From the NCBI GenBank assembly GCA_900549015.1, contig URMH01000045.1, positions 1 to 22,296 of the forward strand: a stretch of 22,296 nt of DNA, given 5' to 3'. Of the stretch, positions 8,501 through 15,722 are shown one piece after another. The DNA comes from an uncultured Blautia sp. (GTDB taxonomy: Bacteria > Bacillota > Clostridia > Lachnospirales > Lachnospiraceae). The translations under genes and the position numbers were made by a program. Under the pieces are notes generated by a model that did not search any database, was not told where the DNA came from, and saw only the letters and a list, made by a program, of their open reading frames with translations. The first letter of the stretch is position 1; every line of letters begins with the position of its first letter.

Positions 8501-9088
8501 CATGTTCTCGCAAGCGGACAGGACATCAACGTTATGGTATTCGATACAGAAGTTTACTCCAACACAGGCGGACAGTCTTCCAAATCTACACCAACAGGTG
8601 CTATCGCACAGTTTGCTGCTGGCGGTAAAGAAGTGAAGAAGAAAGATATGGCTTCTATCGCTATGAGCTATGGCTATGTATACGTAGCACAGATTTCTAT
8701 GGGTGCAGACTTTAACCAGACTGTAAAAGCAATCGCAGAAGCAGAGGCATATCCGGGACCATCCCTGATCATTGCTTACGCTCCATGTATCAACCACGGT
8801 ATCAAGAAAGGTATGTCAAAAGCTCAGACAGAGGAAGAACTGGCAGTTAAGTGCGGATACTGGCACAACTTCCGCTTCAACCCGGCTGCTGAGAAGAAAT
8901 TCACTCTTGATTCAAAAGAGCCGGATATGACAGATTATCAGGAATTCTTAAACGGTGAGGTTCGTTACAATTCTCTGAAACGTCAGAACCCGGAAAAAGC
9001 AGAAAGACTCTTCGCTAAGAATGAGGCTGAAGCAAAAGACAGATACGCATATCTGCAGAAACTTATCACTCTTTACGGAGAAGAATAA
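5555..9088 (+). CDS. nifJ: Pyruvate:ferredoxin (flavodoxin) oxidoreductase, single-chain
   Basis: Oxidises pyruvate with CoA to acetyl-CoA and CO2, reducing ferredoxin; the central fermentation step of anaerobes, cytoplasmic. 1177 aa, full length for the fused homodimeric form. Domains in order: the pyrimidine-binding domain with YPITPSS (about 28-34) and TASQGLLLM; the CoA/transketolase-C-like domain; the gamma domain with WGLGADGTVGANKNS (about 415-430); a two-cluster ferredoxin domain (about 683-765) with two CxxCxxCxxxCP motifs; and the TPP domain, with CAGCGETPY (about 817), GDGWAYDIGFGG (about 968) and the conserved VYSNTGGQ. The proximal-cluster cysteines appear complete (CAGC, the later ATGCSS, and PCINHG). 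AAGGAGG lies 10 bases upstream of the ATG. Codons are strikingly biased to AAC, ATC, TAC, GGT and CGT, as expected for very high expression. Confidence 0.98.
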   Translation: MARKMKTMDGNHAAAHASYAFSDVAAIYPITPSSVMAEATDEWATQGRKNIFGQEVQVTEMQSEAGAAGAVHGSLAAGALTTTYTASQGLLLMIPNLYKIAGEQLPGVINVSARALASHALSIFGDHSDVMACRQTGCAMLCESSVQEVMDLTPVAHLAAIKGKVPFINFFDGFRTSHEIQKIETWDYEDLKDMADMDAIAEFRNRALNPNHPCQRGSAQNPDIFFQAREACNPYYDALPAVVQEYMDKVNEKIGTDYKLFNYYGAEDAEHVIVAMGSVNDTIEETIDYLTAAGKKVGVVKVRLYRPFCADALVAAIPESVKQITVLDRTKEPGALGEPLYLDVVAALRESKFSDVKIFSGRYGLGSKDTTPAQIVAVYNNTEKEKFTVGIVDDVTNLSLETGDAIVTTPEGTTNCKFWGLGADGTVGANKNSIKIIGDNTDMYAQAYFDYDSKKSGGVTMSHLRFGKKPIKSTYLIRKADFVACHNPSYVNKYNMVQELVDGGTFLLNCPWDMEGLEKHLPGQVKAFIANHNIKFYTIDGVKIGIETGMGPTRINTILQSAFFKLTGIIPEEQAIELMKAAAKATYGRKGDDIVQKNWAAIDAGAKQVVEVQVPESWKDAEDEGLFMAHASEGREDVVDFVNNIQAKVNAQEGNTLPVSAFKEYVDGTTPSGSSAYEKRGIAVNIPVWNPENCIQCNRCAYVCPHAVIRPVALTAEEAANAPEGMKTLPLTGMADYKFTMTVSALDCTGCGSCANVCPGKKGAKALAMENLEANMGEQKFFDYGVKLPVKEDVIAKYKETTVKGSQFKQPLLEFSGACAGCGETPYAKLITQLFGDRMYIANATGCSSIWGNSSPSTPYTVNAKGQGPAWANSLFEDNAEFGYGMLLAQKAIRDGLKAKVEDVVANGTNEDVKAAGQEWLDTFNTGITNGTATDKLVAALEACGCDKAKEILAQKDFLAKKSQWIFGGDGWAYDIGFGGVDHVLASGQDINVMVFDTEVYSNTGGQSSKSTPTGAIAQFAAGGKEVKKKDMASIAMSYGYVYVAQISMGADFNQTVKAIAEAEAYPGPSLIIAYAPCINHGIKKGMSKAQTEEELAVKCGYWHNFRFNPAAEKKFTLDSKEPDMTDYQEFLNGEVRYNSLKRQNPEKAERLFAKNEAEAKDRYAYLQKLITLYGEE

Positions 9089-9120
9089 GTATCTGGAATT
9101 GCGCTGATGTAAAGGAAATC

Positions 9121-9150
9121 AACCCACGGTGCATTTGCACCGTGGGTTTT
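9121..9150 (+). terminator. Intrinsic terminator after nifJ
   Basis: A perfect 13-base-pair stem (AACCCACGGTGCA at 9121-9133 with its complement at 9136-9148) closes a tiny loop and runs into TTTT. It lies about 30 bases after the nifJ stop. The next gene starts only 20 bases later. I see no convincing promoter between them, so the yfhO-like gene may depend on read-through or on a weak promoter overlapping this hairpin. Confidence 0.85.
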
Positions 9151-9169
9151 CTGTATAAATGGAGATTTT

Positions 9170-11917
9170 ATGAAAAGTAAGAAAAAAGACTTTTATCTTT
9201 TGTACACAGTTGTGTTTGCAGCGATTGCAGCCGTTCTTTTTCTGTATTTTTATTTAAATGAAAAATCCCTGGTGTGGAGTCATGACGGAGTTCCTCAGCA
9301 CTTAAATTCCCTGGCGTATTACGGCAGGTATCTCAGGGAGGTTTTAAATACGCTTATTACAGAGCATAAACTGGTGCTTCCTTCCTGGGATATGCACATC
9401 GGATATGGCTCTGATATTTTGACGACCCTTCATTATTATGTGATCGGAGATCCGCTGACTCTTCTTTCTGTATTTTTCCCGGCTGACAAAACAGAGATTT
9501 TATATGAGATCCTGATTTTTCTTCGCATTTACCTTGCCGGGATTTCTTTCAGCCTGTACTGTTTTTATCATAAAAATTCAAAACAGGCGACATTTATGGG
9601 AACTATGATTTACGTGTTTGCCGGCTGGACGATTTATGCTGCCATGAAGCACCCGTATTTCTCCAACCCCATGATTTATCTGCCGCTTATTCTTATGGGG
9701 ATAGATAAAATTTATAAGAAAGAAAAGCCGCATCTGTTTATATGGGCAACAGCAGTGGGGGCGATGTCAAATTTTTATTTTTTCTATATGCTGTGTATTT
9801 TTATGTTCTTATATGCGGCGTTTCGATATTTTGGAATATTTTCCACACGTTCCGTCAAGGACGTAATGTGCTGGTTTCTGAAGTTTACAGGATATTTTGC
9901 TGTGGCGCTGATGATCGCTTCCGCGATATTCCTGCCTGTGATTATGACAATTTTCGGTACAGACCGCTTTCAGGCGGAAAATTATGTGCCGTTATTATAT
10001 GATAGGATTTATTATGAAAAATACCTGGGCTGTCTCATTGGAGAAAATATGATCCAGTGGGGTGTTGCCGGATATTCCGCAGTTTCTATGGCGGGTGTGT
10101 TTGTCCTTTTCTCCAAAAAGAAAAAGTATACAGATTTAAAGCTTGGTTTTCTTATGCTGAATCTGTTTCTTTTGCTTCCTTTTGCAGGTCATGTGCTCAA
10201 TGGATTTTCTTATGTATCAAACAGATGGATATGGGCGTACGGAATGATGATCGCCTATATTTTTGTAAAGGCATATCCGGAGCTTTTTGCCCTTACCTTA
10301 AAAGAAAAGAGAAAGATTTTTATTATGCTGATTGTGTACTGCGGGGCGGCGCTTTATGCTTCAGCAGCCAGGACAGAGCGCAATATTATGGCGGTGATGG
10401 TGCTTTCGTTTGCTGTTTTTACTGCCGTTTCCTATGGAAATATATTTGTGAAGGCAAAAAATTTATGCCTGATGTTTTCCATGCTTCTTGTGGTGAGCAT
10501 TGTGCTGAATATTTCTTATCAGTATTCTTATGAAAAGGACTACCTGTCTGAATTTTCAGATAGAGGAACGGCGATAGAAGAGCTGGAATCCGGGGTGGAT
10601 CTGGCAGAAAAAGATGCTTCCGGAGAAAAAGAAGAGGCGTACCGCTACGACCAGTATGGGGCACAGCCCACAGACAATACGTCCATGCTGATGGGAACGA
10701 AAAGTACGGCATATTATTTCAGTCTGGCAAACGGAAACATCAGTGAGTTTTTTGACGAGATGTATTTAAACACGCCCTGGGAACAGCATTATGAAAATCT
10801 GGACGGAAGAACGATTCTGGAGCGCCTTGCGTCTGTAAAATACTTTATTATCCGAGATCCGCATTACGAATATCTGCCCTATGGAATCAGGCGGCAGAGC
10901 GGAGAGAGCGAAAAAGAAGAAAAGACATACCGGGCATTTGAAATGGAAAATCCTCTCCCCATTGGATATACGTACGATTCCTGGATTACAAGAGAGGCAT
11001 ACGAAAAAATGTCCGTAACAGAAAAGCAGCAGGCGCTTCTTCAGGGAGTCGTTCTGGAAGAAAGCAGTCTCCCGAAAACAACAGTTTCTTTTACAGACAA
11101 AAAAGCTTCTGTCCGGATCGCTCCGGGAAAGGGCTGCAAGGTGGAAGAGGGAAAAATAAAGGTTACAAAAGAAGATGCAGAAGTTACCATATATTACGAC
11201 GGGACAGACAACAGCGAGGTCTACCTTATTGCGGAAAATCTGGATTACGATGCTCTTTCTCCAAGAGAGCTTGTAAGCGATAAAAAAAGGGAAGAAATGA
11301 CAGTTTATGAGAGAAATAAAGTTCTTCATGAGGACAGGAACTGGCGTTACTGGAAAGAAAGCAAGGAGGCAGGCATTCAGGTGAGCTGCGGTGATGTGAA
11401 GAAAAATATGAAAATCTTCACGGATAAATACAATGCCTACAGCGGAAAACATAATTTTCTCTGTAATATCGGGTATCAGGCGCAGGGGAACTTCCCCATT
11501 ACGCTCACCTTTAAAAATACGGGAGTGTATACATACGGTGACCTTCGGGTAGTGTGCCAGCCGGTAGAAGGAATCGAAGAGGCAACGGAAAAGCTGGGAG
11601 AGGAGCCTCTTACCGATATTCAAATGGAGGTCGATGAAATCAGAGGGCGGGTTTCTCTCTCAAAAGACAAGGTGCTTCTTCTCTCTATTCCCTACAGCAC
11701 GGGCTTTACCGCCTATGTGGACGGAGAGAAGGCAGAGCTTAAAAAAGCCAATACCATGTACATGGCGCTGGAGCTTTCGAAAGGGGAGCATGAGATACGT
11801 CTGACTTACAAAACGCCGTATTCCACAGCAGGTCAGATTTTGTCTGTCCTCGGGCTTTTGATTTTTATTTTAATATCCAGGCGAAAATCGTTGACTTACA
11901 AAAAGGATACATTATAA
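9170..11917 (+). CDS. YfhO-family multi-pass membrane glycosyltransferase (GT-C fold)
   Basis: Large integral membrane protein, 915 aa. A first helix lies at about 10-30, many further helices run to about 455, an extracytoplasmic domain covers about 460-885, and a last helix at about 888-906 precedes a basic tail. Family hallmarks are the acidic residue in the first outer loop (D39 in SHDGVPQ), the GYGSD and GDPLTLLS segments soon after, and the C-terminal block around FTAYVDGEKAEL...ANTMYMALEL..GEHEIRLTY. In Bacillus subtilis and Listeria, YfhO works with a CsbB/GtlA-type enzyme and a GtcA/GtrA flippase to move a lipid-linked sugar onto lipoteichoic acid. Both partners follow here, which strongly supports that role. 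The acceptor polymer is unknown. The start has GGAGA five bases upstream. Confidence 0.88.
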   Translation: MKSKKKDFYLLYTVVFAAIAAVLFLYFYLNEKSLVWSHDGVPQHLNSLAYYGRYLREVLNTLITEHKLVLPSWDMHIGYGSDILTTLHYYVIGDPLTLLSVFFPADKTEILYEILIFLRIYLAGISFSLYCFYHKNSKQATFMGTMIYVFAGWTIYAAMKHPYFSNPMIYLPLILMGIDKIYKKEKPHLFIWATAVGAMSNFYFFYMLCIFMFLYAAFRYFGIFSTRSVKDVMCWFLKFTGYFAVALMIASAIFLPVIMTIFGTDRFQAENYVPLLYDRIYYEKYLGCLIGENMIQWGVAGYSAVSMAGVFVLFSKKKKYTDLKLGFLMLNLFLLLPFAGHVLNGFSYVSNRWIWAYGMMIAYIFVKAYPELFALTLKEKRKIFIMLIVYCGAALYASAARTERNIMAVMVLSFAVFTAVSYGNIFVKAKNLCLMFSMLLVVSIVLNISYQYSYEKDYLSEFSDRGTAIEELESGVDLAEKDASGEKEEAYRYDQYGAQPTDNTSMLMGTKSTAYYFSLANGNISEFFDEMYLNTPWEQHYENLDGRTILERLASVKYFIIRDPHYEYLPYGIRRQSGESEKEEKTYRAFEMENPLPIGYTYDSWITREAYEKMSVTEKQQALLQGVVLEESSLPKTTVSFTDKKASVRIAPGKGCKVEEGKIKVTKEDAEVTIYYDGTDNSEVYLIAENLDYDALSPRELVSDKKREEMTVYERNKVLHEDRNWRYWKESKEAGIQVSCGDVKKNMKIFTDKYNAYSGKHNFLCNIGYQAQGNFPITLTFKNTGVYTYGDLRVVCQPVEGIEEATEKLGEEPLTDIQMEVDEIRGRVSLSKDKVLLLSIPYSTGFTAYVDGEKAELKKANTMYMALELSKGEHEIRLTYKTPYSTAGQILSVLGLLIFILISRRKSLTYKKDTL

Positions 11918-11918
11918 T
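11891..11918 (+). promoter_or_regulatory. Internal promoter overlapping the end of the yfhO-like gene
   Basis: TTGACT (11891-11896) and TATAAT (11913-11918) are separated by 16 bases. The -10 box covers the yfhO stop codon. A start near 11925 would give a leader of about 17 bases, just enough for the ribosome site of the next gene. It could drive the glycosyltransferase, gtrA and possibly the whole cobalamin block independently of yfhO. Confidence 0.55.
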
Positions 11919-11941
11919 AAAATTGACGTATGGAGGAAATT

Positions 11942-12901
11942 ATGAAAAAATTGTCAGTTGTTTTGCCGGCATATAACGAAGAACTGATGGTTCGAAAAAC
12001 ATGCCGGGTTTTGCGGAAAATCCTGACGGAGGCAGGCATTCCTTATGAACTTGTCGTTGTAAATGACGGCTCAAAGGATAAGACATGGCAGGAAATCCTG
12101 GAGGCAGGAAAAGAGGACGGCCATATTCTTGGGGTACAGTTTTCCAGAAATTTCGGCAAGGAAGCGGCTCTTTTTGCAGGGCTTGCCCAGGCGGGAGGAG
12201 ACGTTGTGGCTGTGATGGACTGTGATCTGCAGCACCCGCCGGAAACCCTTGTTTCCATGTATAAGCTTTGGGAAGAAGGCTATGAGGTCATTGAAGGCAT
12301 AAAATCAAACAGAGGAAAAGAAAGCTTTCTTCATGAGAAAAGCGCTGGATTTTTCTACGGGATCATGTCAAAGGCGACAAAGGTGGATATGCAGAATGCC
12401 TCGGATTTTAAGATGATGGACAGAAAAGTGGTGGACAGTATTTTGTCCATGCCGGAGAGAAATATGTTTTTCCGTGCAACCTCTTCCTGGGTGGGATACA
12501 AAACGGCATATGTAAGCTTTGAAGTGCAGGAGAGGGAGGCAGGAGAATCCAAGTGGTCTGCTTGGTCTTTGATTAAATATGCGTTCACAAATATTGTGGC
12601 GTTTACGACCATGCCTCTTCAGTTTGTGACAGCGGCGGGAGGGCTTTGCTTTGTTTGTTCGATGGCGCTTATTATTTATTCCCTTATTCAGTATTTTACA
12701 GGACATGCGGTAGAAGGATATTCCACAACGATTATTGTGATCCTTCTCATTGGCAGCGCCATGATGATGAGCCTCGGAATTATCGGCTATTATATCGGAA
12801 AGATTTATGAGGAAGTAAAACGAAGGCCAAGATATATTGTATCAAAGATCGTCAGGGGAGACGTGGACGTTTCCCACGAGACAAATCACGACATAAAGTA
12901 G
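11942..12901 (+). CDS. CsbB-like family 2 glycosyltransferase (undecaprenyl-phosphate sugar synthase)
   Basis: Loads a sugar from a nucleotide donor onto undecaprenyl phosphate at the inner membrane face; 319 aa from the chosen start. The GT-A catalytic domain has SVVLPAYNEE (5-14), VVNDGS (39-44), the metal-binding D93-C-D95 followed by LQHPPE, and ASDFKMMDRK (about 153-162). Two C-terminal membrane helices (about 226-250 and 262-286) and a basic tail give the DPM1-like, CsbB/YfdH architecture. An ATG at 11930 is also in frame, but GGAGG at 11932-11936 overlaps it and sits five bases before the ATG at 11942, so the latter is preferred. The sugar cannot be told from sequence; Glc and GlcNAc are known for the family. 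It lies between the yfhO-like gene and gtrA. Confidence 0.9.
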   Translation: MKKLSVVLPAYNEELMVRKTCRVLRKILTEAGIPYELVVVNDGSKDKTWQEILEAGKEDGHILGVQFSRNFGKEAALFAGLAQAGGDVVAVMDCDLQHPPETLVSMYKLWEEGYEVIEGIKSNRGKESFLHEKSAGFFYGIMSKATKVDMQNASDFKMMDRKVVDSILSMPERNMFFRATSSWVGYKTAYVSFEVQEREAGESKWSAWSLIKYAFTNIVAFTTMPLQFVTAAGGLCFVCSMALIIYSLIQYFTGHAVEGYSTTIIVILLIGSAMMMSLGIIGYYIGKIYEEVKRRPRYIVSKIVRGDVDVSHETNHDIK

Positions 12902-12910
12902 GAGCAGAAA

Positions 12911-13321
12911 ATGAAGGCATTAATAAAAAAACTCTATGAAAACGATGTGGTACGGTATATTTTTTTCGGGGGCTGCACCACCCTTGTAAATCTTGTTTCC
13001 TTTTTTCTTTTCAGAAAACTGGGGATTCCCTTAAATCCGGCAAATATAGCCTCTATTATCCTGGCGATTCTGTTTGCCTATGTAGTAAATTCGAAATATG
13101 TTTTCCAGGATAAGTGTGAAAATTTAAAGGCACATATCCGGCCTTTCTGTAAATTTATCAGCGCCCGCCTTGTGAGTATGGTGGTGGAAGTGGGAGGCGT
13201 ATGGCTTCTCGTGGAAATTCTCCGTATGAACGAGATGGCGGGAAAGCTTTTGACACAGGTCATCGTACTTGTGATGAATTACATATTCAGTAAATTTTTT
13301 GTATTTACAACAGGAAAATAA
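12911..13321 (+). CDS. GtrA/GtcA-family membrane protein, probable lipid-linked sugar flippase
   Basis: Small hydrophobic protein, 136 aa with four predicted helices (about 13-33, 39-60, 80-100 and 105-130), the normal GtrA length. Recognisable family segments are VRYIFFGGCTTLVNLVSFF near the start, AYVVNSKYVF (about 56-65) in the middle, and the closing VLVMNYIFSKFFVF. GtrA/GtcA proteins are thought to flip undecaprenyl-phosphate-linked sugars to the outer face. The gene follows the CsbB-like gene by nine bases, with GGAG at 12901-12904 six bases before the ATG. Together with the two genes upstream it completes a three-part glycosylation set. Only 18 bases separate it from cobT. Confidence 0.9.
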   Translation: MKALIKKLYENDVVRYIFFGGCTTLVNLVSFFLFRKLGIPLNPANIASIILAILFAYVVNSKYVFQDKCENLKAHIRPFCKFISARLVSMVVEVGGVWLLVEILRMNEMAGKLLTQVIVLVMNYIFSKFFVFTTGK

Positions 13322-13339
13322 AAAACGGAGGAAGGAAAA

Positions 13340-14392
13340 ATGACGCTGGAAGAAGCAAAAAAACAGATAACCCCTCTCAATACCCGGGCAATGCAGGAAG
13401 CGGTGGCGCACTGGAACAGCATTGCAAAACCTCTTCATGCTCTTGGAAAGCTGGAGGATCTCGTTATTCAGCTTGCGGGAATCGCGGGAACTCCAAACGT
13501 AAAAATTGAAAAAAGAGCCCTCGTTGCCATGTGCGCAGATAACGGAGTAGTAGAAGAGGGAGTGACACAGAGCGGTCAGGAGGTTACAGCCATTGTGGCG
13601 GAAAATTTCCTGAAAGCGGAGACAACCGCCTGCATTATGGCAAAAAACTGCAGAGCAGATGTGTATCCCGTTGACGTGGGAATGGCAGCAGATACAAAGG
13701 TCCGCACAGATTTAAAAGTGGCGCACGGTACAAAAAATATGGCGAAAATGCCTGCCATGACAAGGGAAGAGGCAGTAAAAGCCATAGAGGCGGGTATTTT
13801 TATGGCTGAGGAATTAAAGGACAGAGGATACCAGATCCTTGCAACCGGGGAAATGGGAATCGGAAATACCACAACAAGCAGCGCGGTAGCTTCCGTTCTT
13901 ATGGAAGAACCTGTGGAGACGATGACGGGAAGAGGCGCCGGACTTACAAGCGAAGGTCTTGCCCGAAAAATACAGGTGATTAAAGATGCCATTGCTCTTC
14001 ATAAACCGGACAGGGAAGACGCCATAGATGTACTTGCCAAAGTGGGCGGGTTTGATATTGCAGGAATGGCGGGCGTGTTCTTAGGGGGAGCGGCTCTTAA
14101 AATCCCTGTGATCATGGACGGGTTTATTTCCTGTGTGGCAGCTCTTGTGGCGGTGAGTATCTGTCCGGAGGCGTCAGGATATATTCTTGCATCTCATGTT
14201 TCCAAAGAACCGGCAGCCCGGCTGATCTTGGAGTATTTACAGAAGGAGGCTGTGATCCACGGAGATATGTGTCTCGGAGAGGGAACGGGAGCCATTGCGC
14301 TTCTTCCTCTGTTAGATCTTGGAATTTCCGTTTATCACTCCATGAGCACATTTGAGGAAATCCATGTAGAGCAGTATGAGGAGTTAAAATAA
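13340..14392 (+). CDS. cobT: Nicotinate-nucleotide:dimethylbenzimidazole phosphoribosyltransferase
   Basis: Transfers phosphoribose from nicotinate mononucleotide to a benzimidazole base, activating the lower ligand of cobamides as alpha-ribazole phosphate; cytoplasmic. 350 aa, full length. Family motifs are MCADNGVVEEGVTQS (about 57-71), GEMGIGNTTTSSA (about 171-183), MTGRGAG and DGFISCVAALVA. The catalytic glutamate is E314 in GEGTGA, matching E317 of the Salmonella enzyme. GGAGG lies nine bases before the ATG. It opens a tightly spaced block of nucleotide-loop genes. No cobalamin riboswitch can fit in the 18 bases before it, and no bluB (base synthesis) is in the window. Confidence 0.96.
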   Translation: MTLEEAKKQITPLNTRAMQEAVAHWNSIAKPLHALGKLEDLVIQLAGIAGTPNVKIEKRALVAMCADNGVVEEGVTQSGQEVTAIVAENFLKAETTACIMAKNCRADVYPVDVGMAADTKVRTDLKVAHGTKNMAKMPAMTREEAVKAIEAGIFMAEELKDRGYQILATGEMGIGNTTTSSAVASVLMEEPVETMTGRGAGLTSEGLARKIQVIKDAIALHKPDREDAIDVLAKVGGFDIAGMAGVFLGGAALKIPVIMDGFISCVAALVAVSICPEASGYILASHVSKEPAARLILEYLQKEAVIHGDMCLGEGTGAIALLPLLDLGISVYHSMSTFEEIHVEQYEELK

Positions 14393-14393
14393 A

Positions 14394-14936
14394 ATGATTG
14401 TTCTTGTAACAGGAGGAAGCGGAAGCGGAAAATCCGCTTTTGCAGAAGATAAGGTTCTTTCTTTCGGGGAGGCAAGGCGCATTTACATTGCTACCATGTA
14501 TCCCTTTGATATGGAAAGCAAAAAAAGAATCAGCAGACACAGAAACATGCGGGCAGGAAAAGGCTTCGAGACAGTGGAATGCTATACGAATTTAAAGGAG
14601 CTTCTTCTTCCAAAAGACAGCGTGGTTCTTCTGGAATGTATGTCAAATCTTGCGGCAAATGAAATGTTTCAGAAAGACGGAGCAAAAGAGCGCACCGTGG
14701 AGGAGATCCTGGAGGGCGTCCGGGAAATCGCGGGGCATGTCCGCCATCTCGTGATCGTCACAAATGAAATCTTTTCGGAAGCGGCGCTCTATGAGGGGGA
14801 GACAGAAACCTACAGAAAATATCTGGGAGAAATCAACAGACGCATTGGAGAAATGGCAGACCAGGTGTATGAGGTTGTGTATGGAATCCCTTTGTGCGTG
14901 AAGGGAGGCGGCAAAGATGAAAAGTCTCTGGAATAA
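14394..14936 (+). CDS. cobU: Adenosylcobinamide kinase / guanylyltransferase, first of two CobU-like genes
   Basis: CobU phosphorylates adenosylcobinamide and then attaches GMP from GTP, giving AdoCbi-GDP. 180 aa, normal length. Visible features are the P-loop GGSGSGKS (7-14), YIATMYPFD (31-39), H49 in RISRHRNMR at the place of the guanylylated histidine of Salmonella CobU (H46), and LLECMSN (79-85). The conserved VTNEVGxGIVP segment is changed: VTNE (122-125) is followed by IFSEAALYEGETETYRKYLG, so EVGxGIVP is lost. That missing piece is present in the short paralogue at 15723. A GAGGAG ribosome site lies inside the end of cobT, one base upstream. The reading frame is intact. Whether it has both activities is uncertain. 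Confidence 0.88.
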   Translation: MIVLVTGGSGSGKSAFAEDKVLSFGEARRIYIATMYPFDMESKKRISRHRNMRAGKGFETVECYTNLKELLLPKDSVVLLECMSNLAANEMFQKDGAKERTVEEILEGVREIAGHVRHLVIVTNEIFSEAALYEGETETYRKYLGEINRRIGEMADQVYEVVYGIPLCVKGGGKDEKSLE

Positions 14937-15690
14937 TTTTAAGGTGGCATTTTCCATGTTTTCAAAAATCCCCATGCCCCGTGCAGACTGGACAGAAGAA
15001 AATATGAAATACATGATCTGCTTTTTCCCCTTTGTGGGAACGGTGATCGGGCTTTTGAGCATGGGAGCCGCCTGTGCGGGAAAATACCTGGGGTTTGGGA
15101 CAAATCTTACGGCTGTTGTTCTTGTGCTGCTTCCGGTCCTTATCACAGGCGGAATTCATGTGGACGGACTCCTTGATACAGCGGATGCTTTAAGTTCCTG
15201 GAGGGAGCGGGAGAGACGTCTGGAAATCCTTAAAGATTCTCACGCAGGGGCTTTTGCTGTGATTGCAGCCTGCGTTTACTTTCTGGCGTGGTTTGGGGCT
15301 TACAGCGAGATTATGGCTTTTTCGGACGGCATAGTCCTGATGGCCCTTGGCTTTATGGTATCAAGATGTCTTTCCGGAATCGGCGTGGTATCGTTTCCAA
15401 AAGCAAGGACAGACGGAACCGTTGCAGAATTTTCCAAAAAATCAGAAAATCGCCTTGTACGGGGTGTGCTGATTGTTTATCTTGTAGTGCTTTTTATGCT
15501 GATGATTCTTGTCAGTCCCTTAAAGGGAGCAATCGCTTTTGTAACAGCACTTCTTATCTTTGCCTGGTATTATCATATGGCGATGAAATATTTCGGCGGG
15601 ACAACAGGAGATCTCTCCGGATATTTTCTATGTCTCTGTGAGCTTGGCATGGCGTGGAGCCTTGCGCTTTTATGTGTAATTGCGGCATAA
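14917..15690 (+). CDS. cobS: Adenosylcobinamide-GDP ribazoletransferase (cobalamin synthase)
   Basis: Membrane enzyme that joins AdoCbi-GDP and alpha-ribazole (or its phosphate), closing the nucleotide loop. 257 aa with about six hydrophobic helices, usual for CobS. The N-terminal signature FSMFSKIPMP (12-21) and the metal/active-site motif GGIHVDGLLDTADAL (78-92, with H81, D83, D87 and D90) are intact. It overlaps the end of cobU by 20 bases, with GGGAGG at 14903-14908 eight bases upstream, indicating translational coupling. In the pathway it uses the products of CobU and CobT. Confidence 0.95.
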   Translation: MKSLWNNFKVAFSMFSKIPMPRADWTEENMKYMICFFPFVGTVIGLLSMGAACAGKYLGFGTNLTAVVLVLLPVLITGGIHVDGLLDTADALSSWRERERRLEILKDSHAGAFAVIAACVYFLAWFGAYSEIMAFSDGIVLMALGFMVSRCLSGIGVVSFPKARTDGTVAEFSKKSENRLVRGVLIVYLVVLFMLMILVSPLKGAIAFVTALLIFAWYYHMAMKYFGGTTGDLSGYFLCLCELGMAWSLALLCVIAA

Positions 15691-15722
15691 AAAATCTAAG
15701 TGATACATAAGGGGGAATCAAA

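Noticed and set aside
10766..11623. 285-codon open frame on the minus strand inside the yfhO-like gene
   Set aside because: It is antisense to a gene with clear family motifs, is rich in Cys/Phe/His as chance antisense frames are, and has no ribosome site or recognisable domain.
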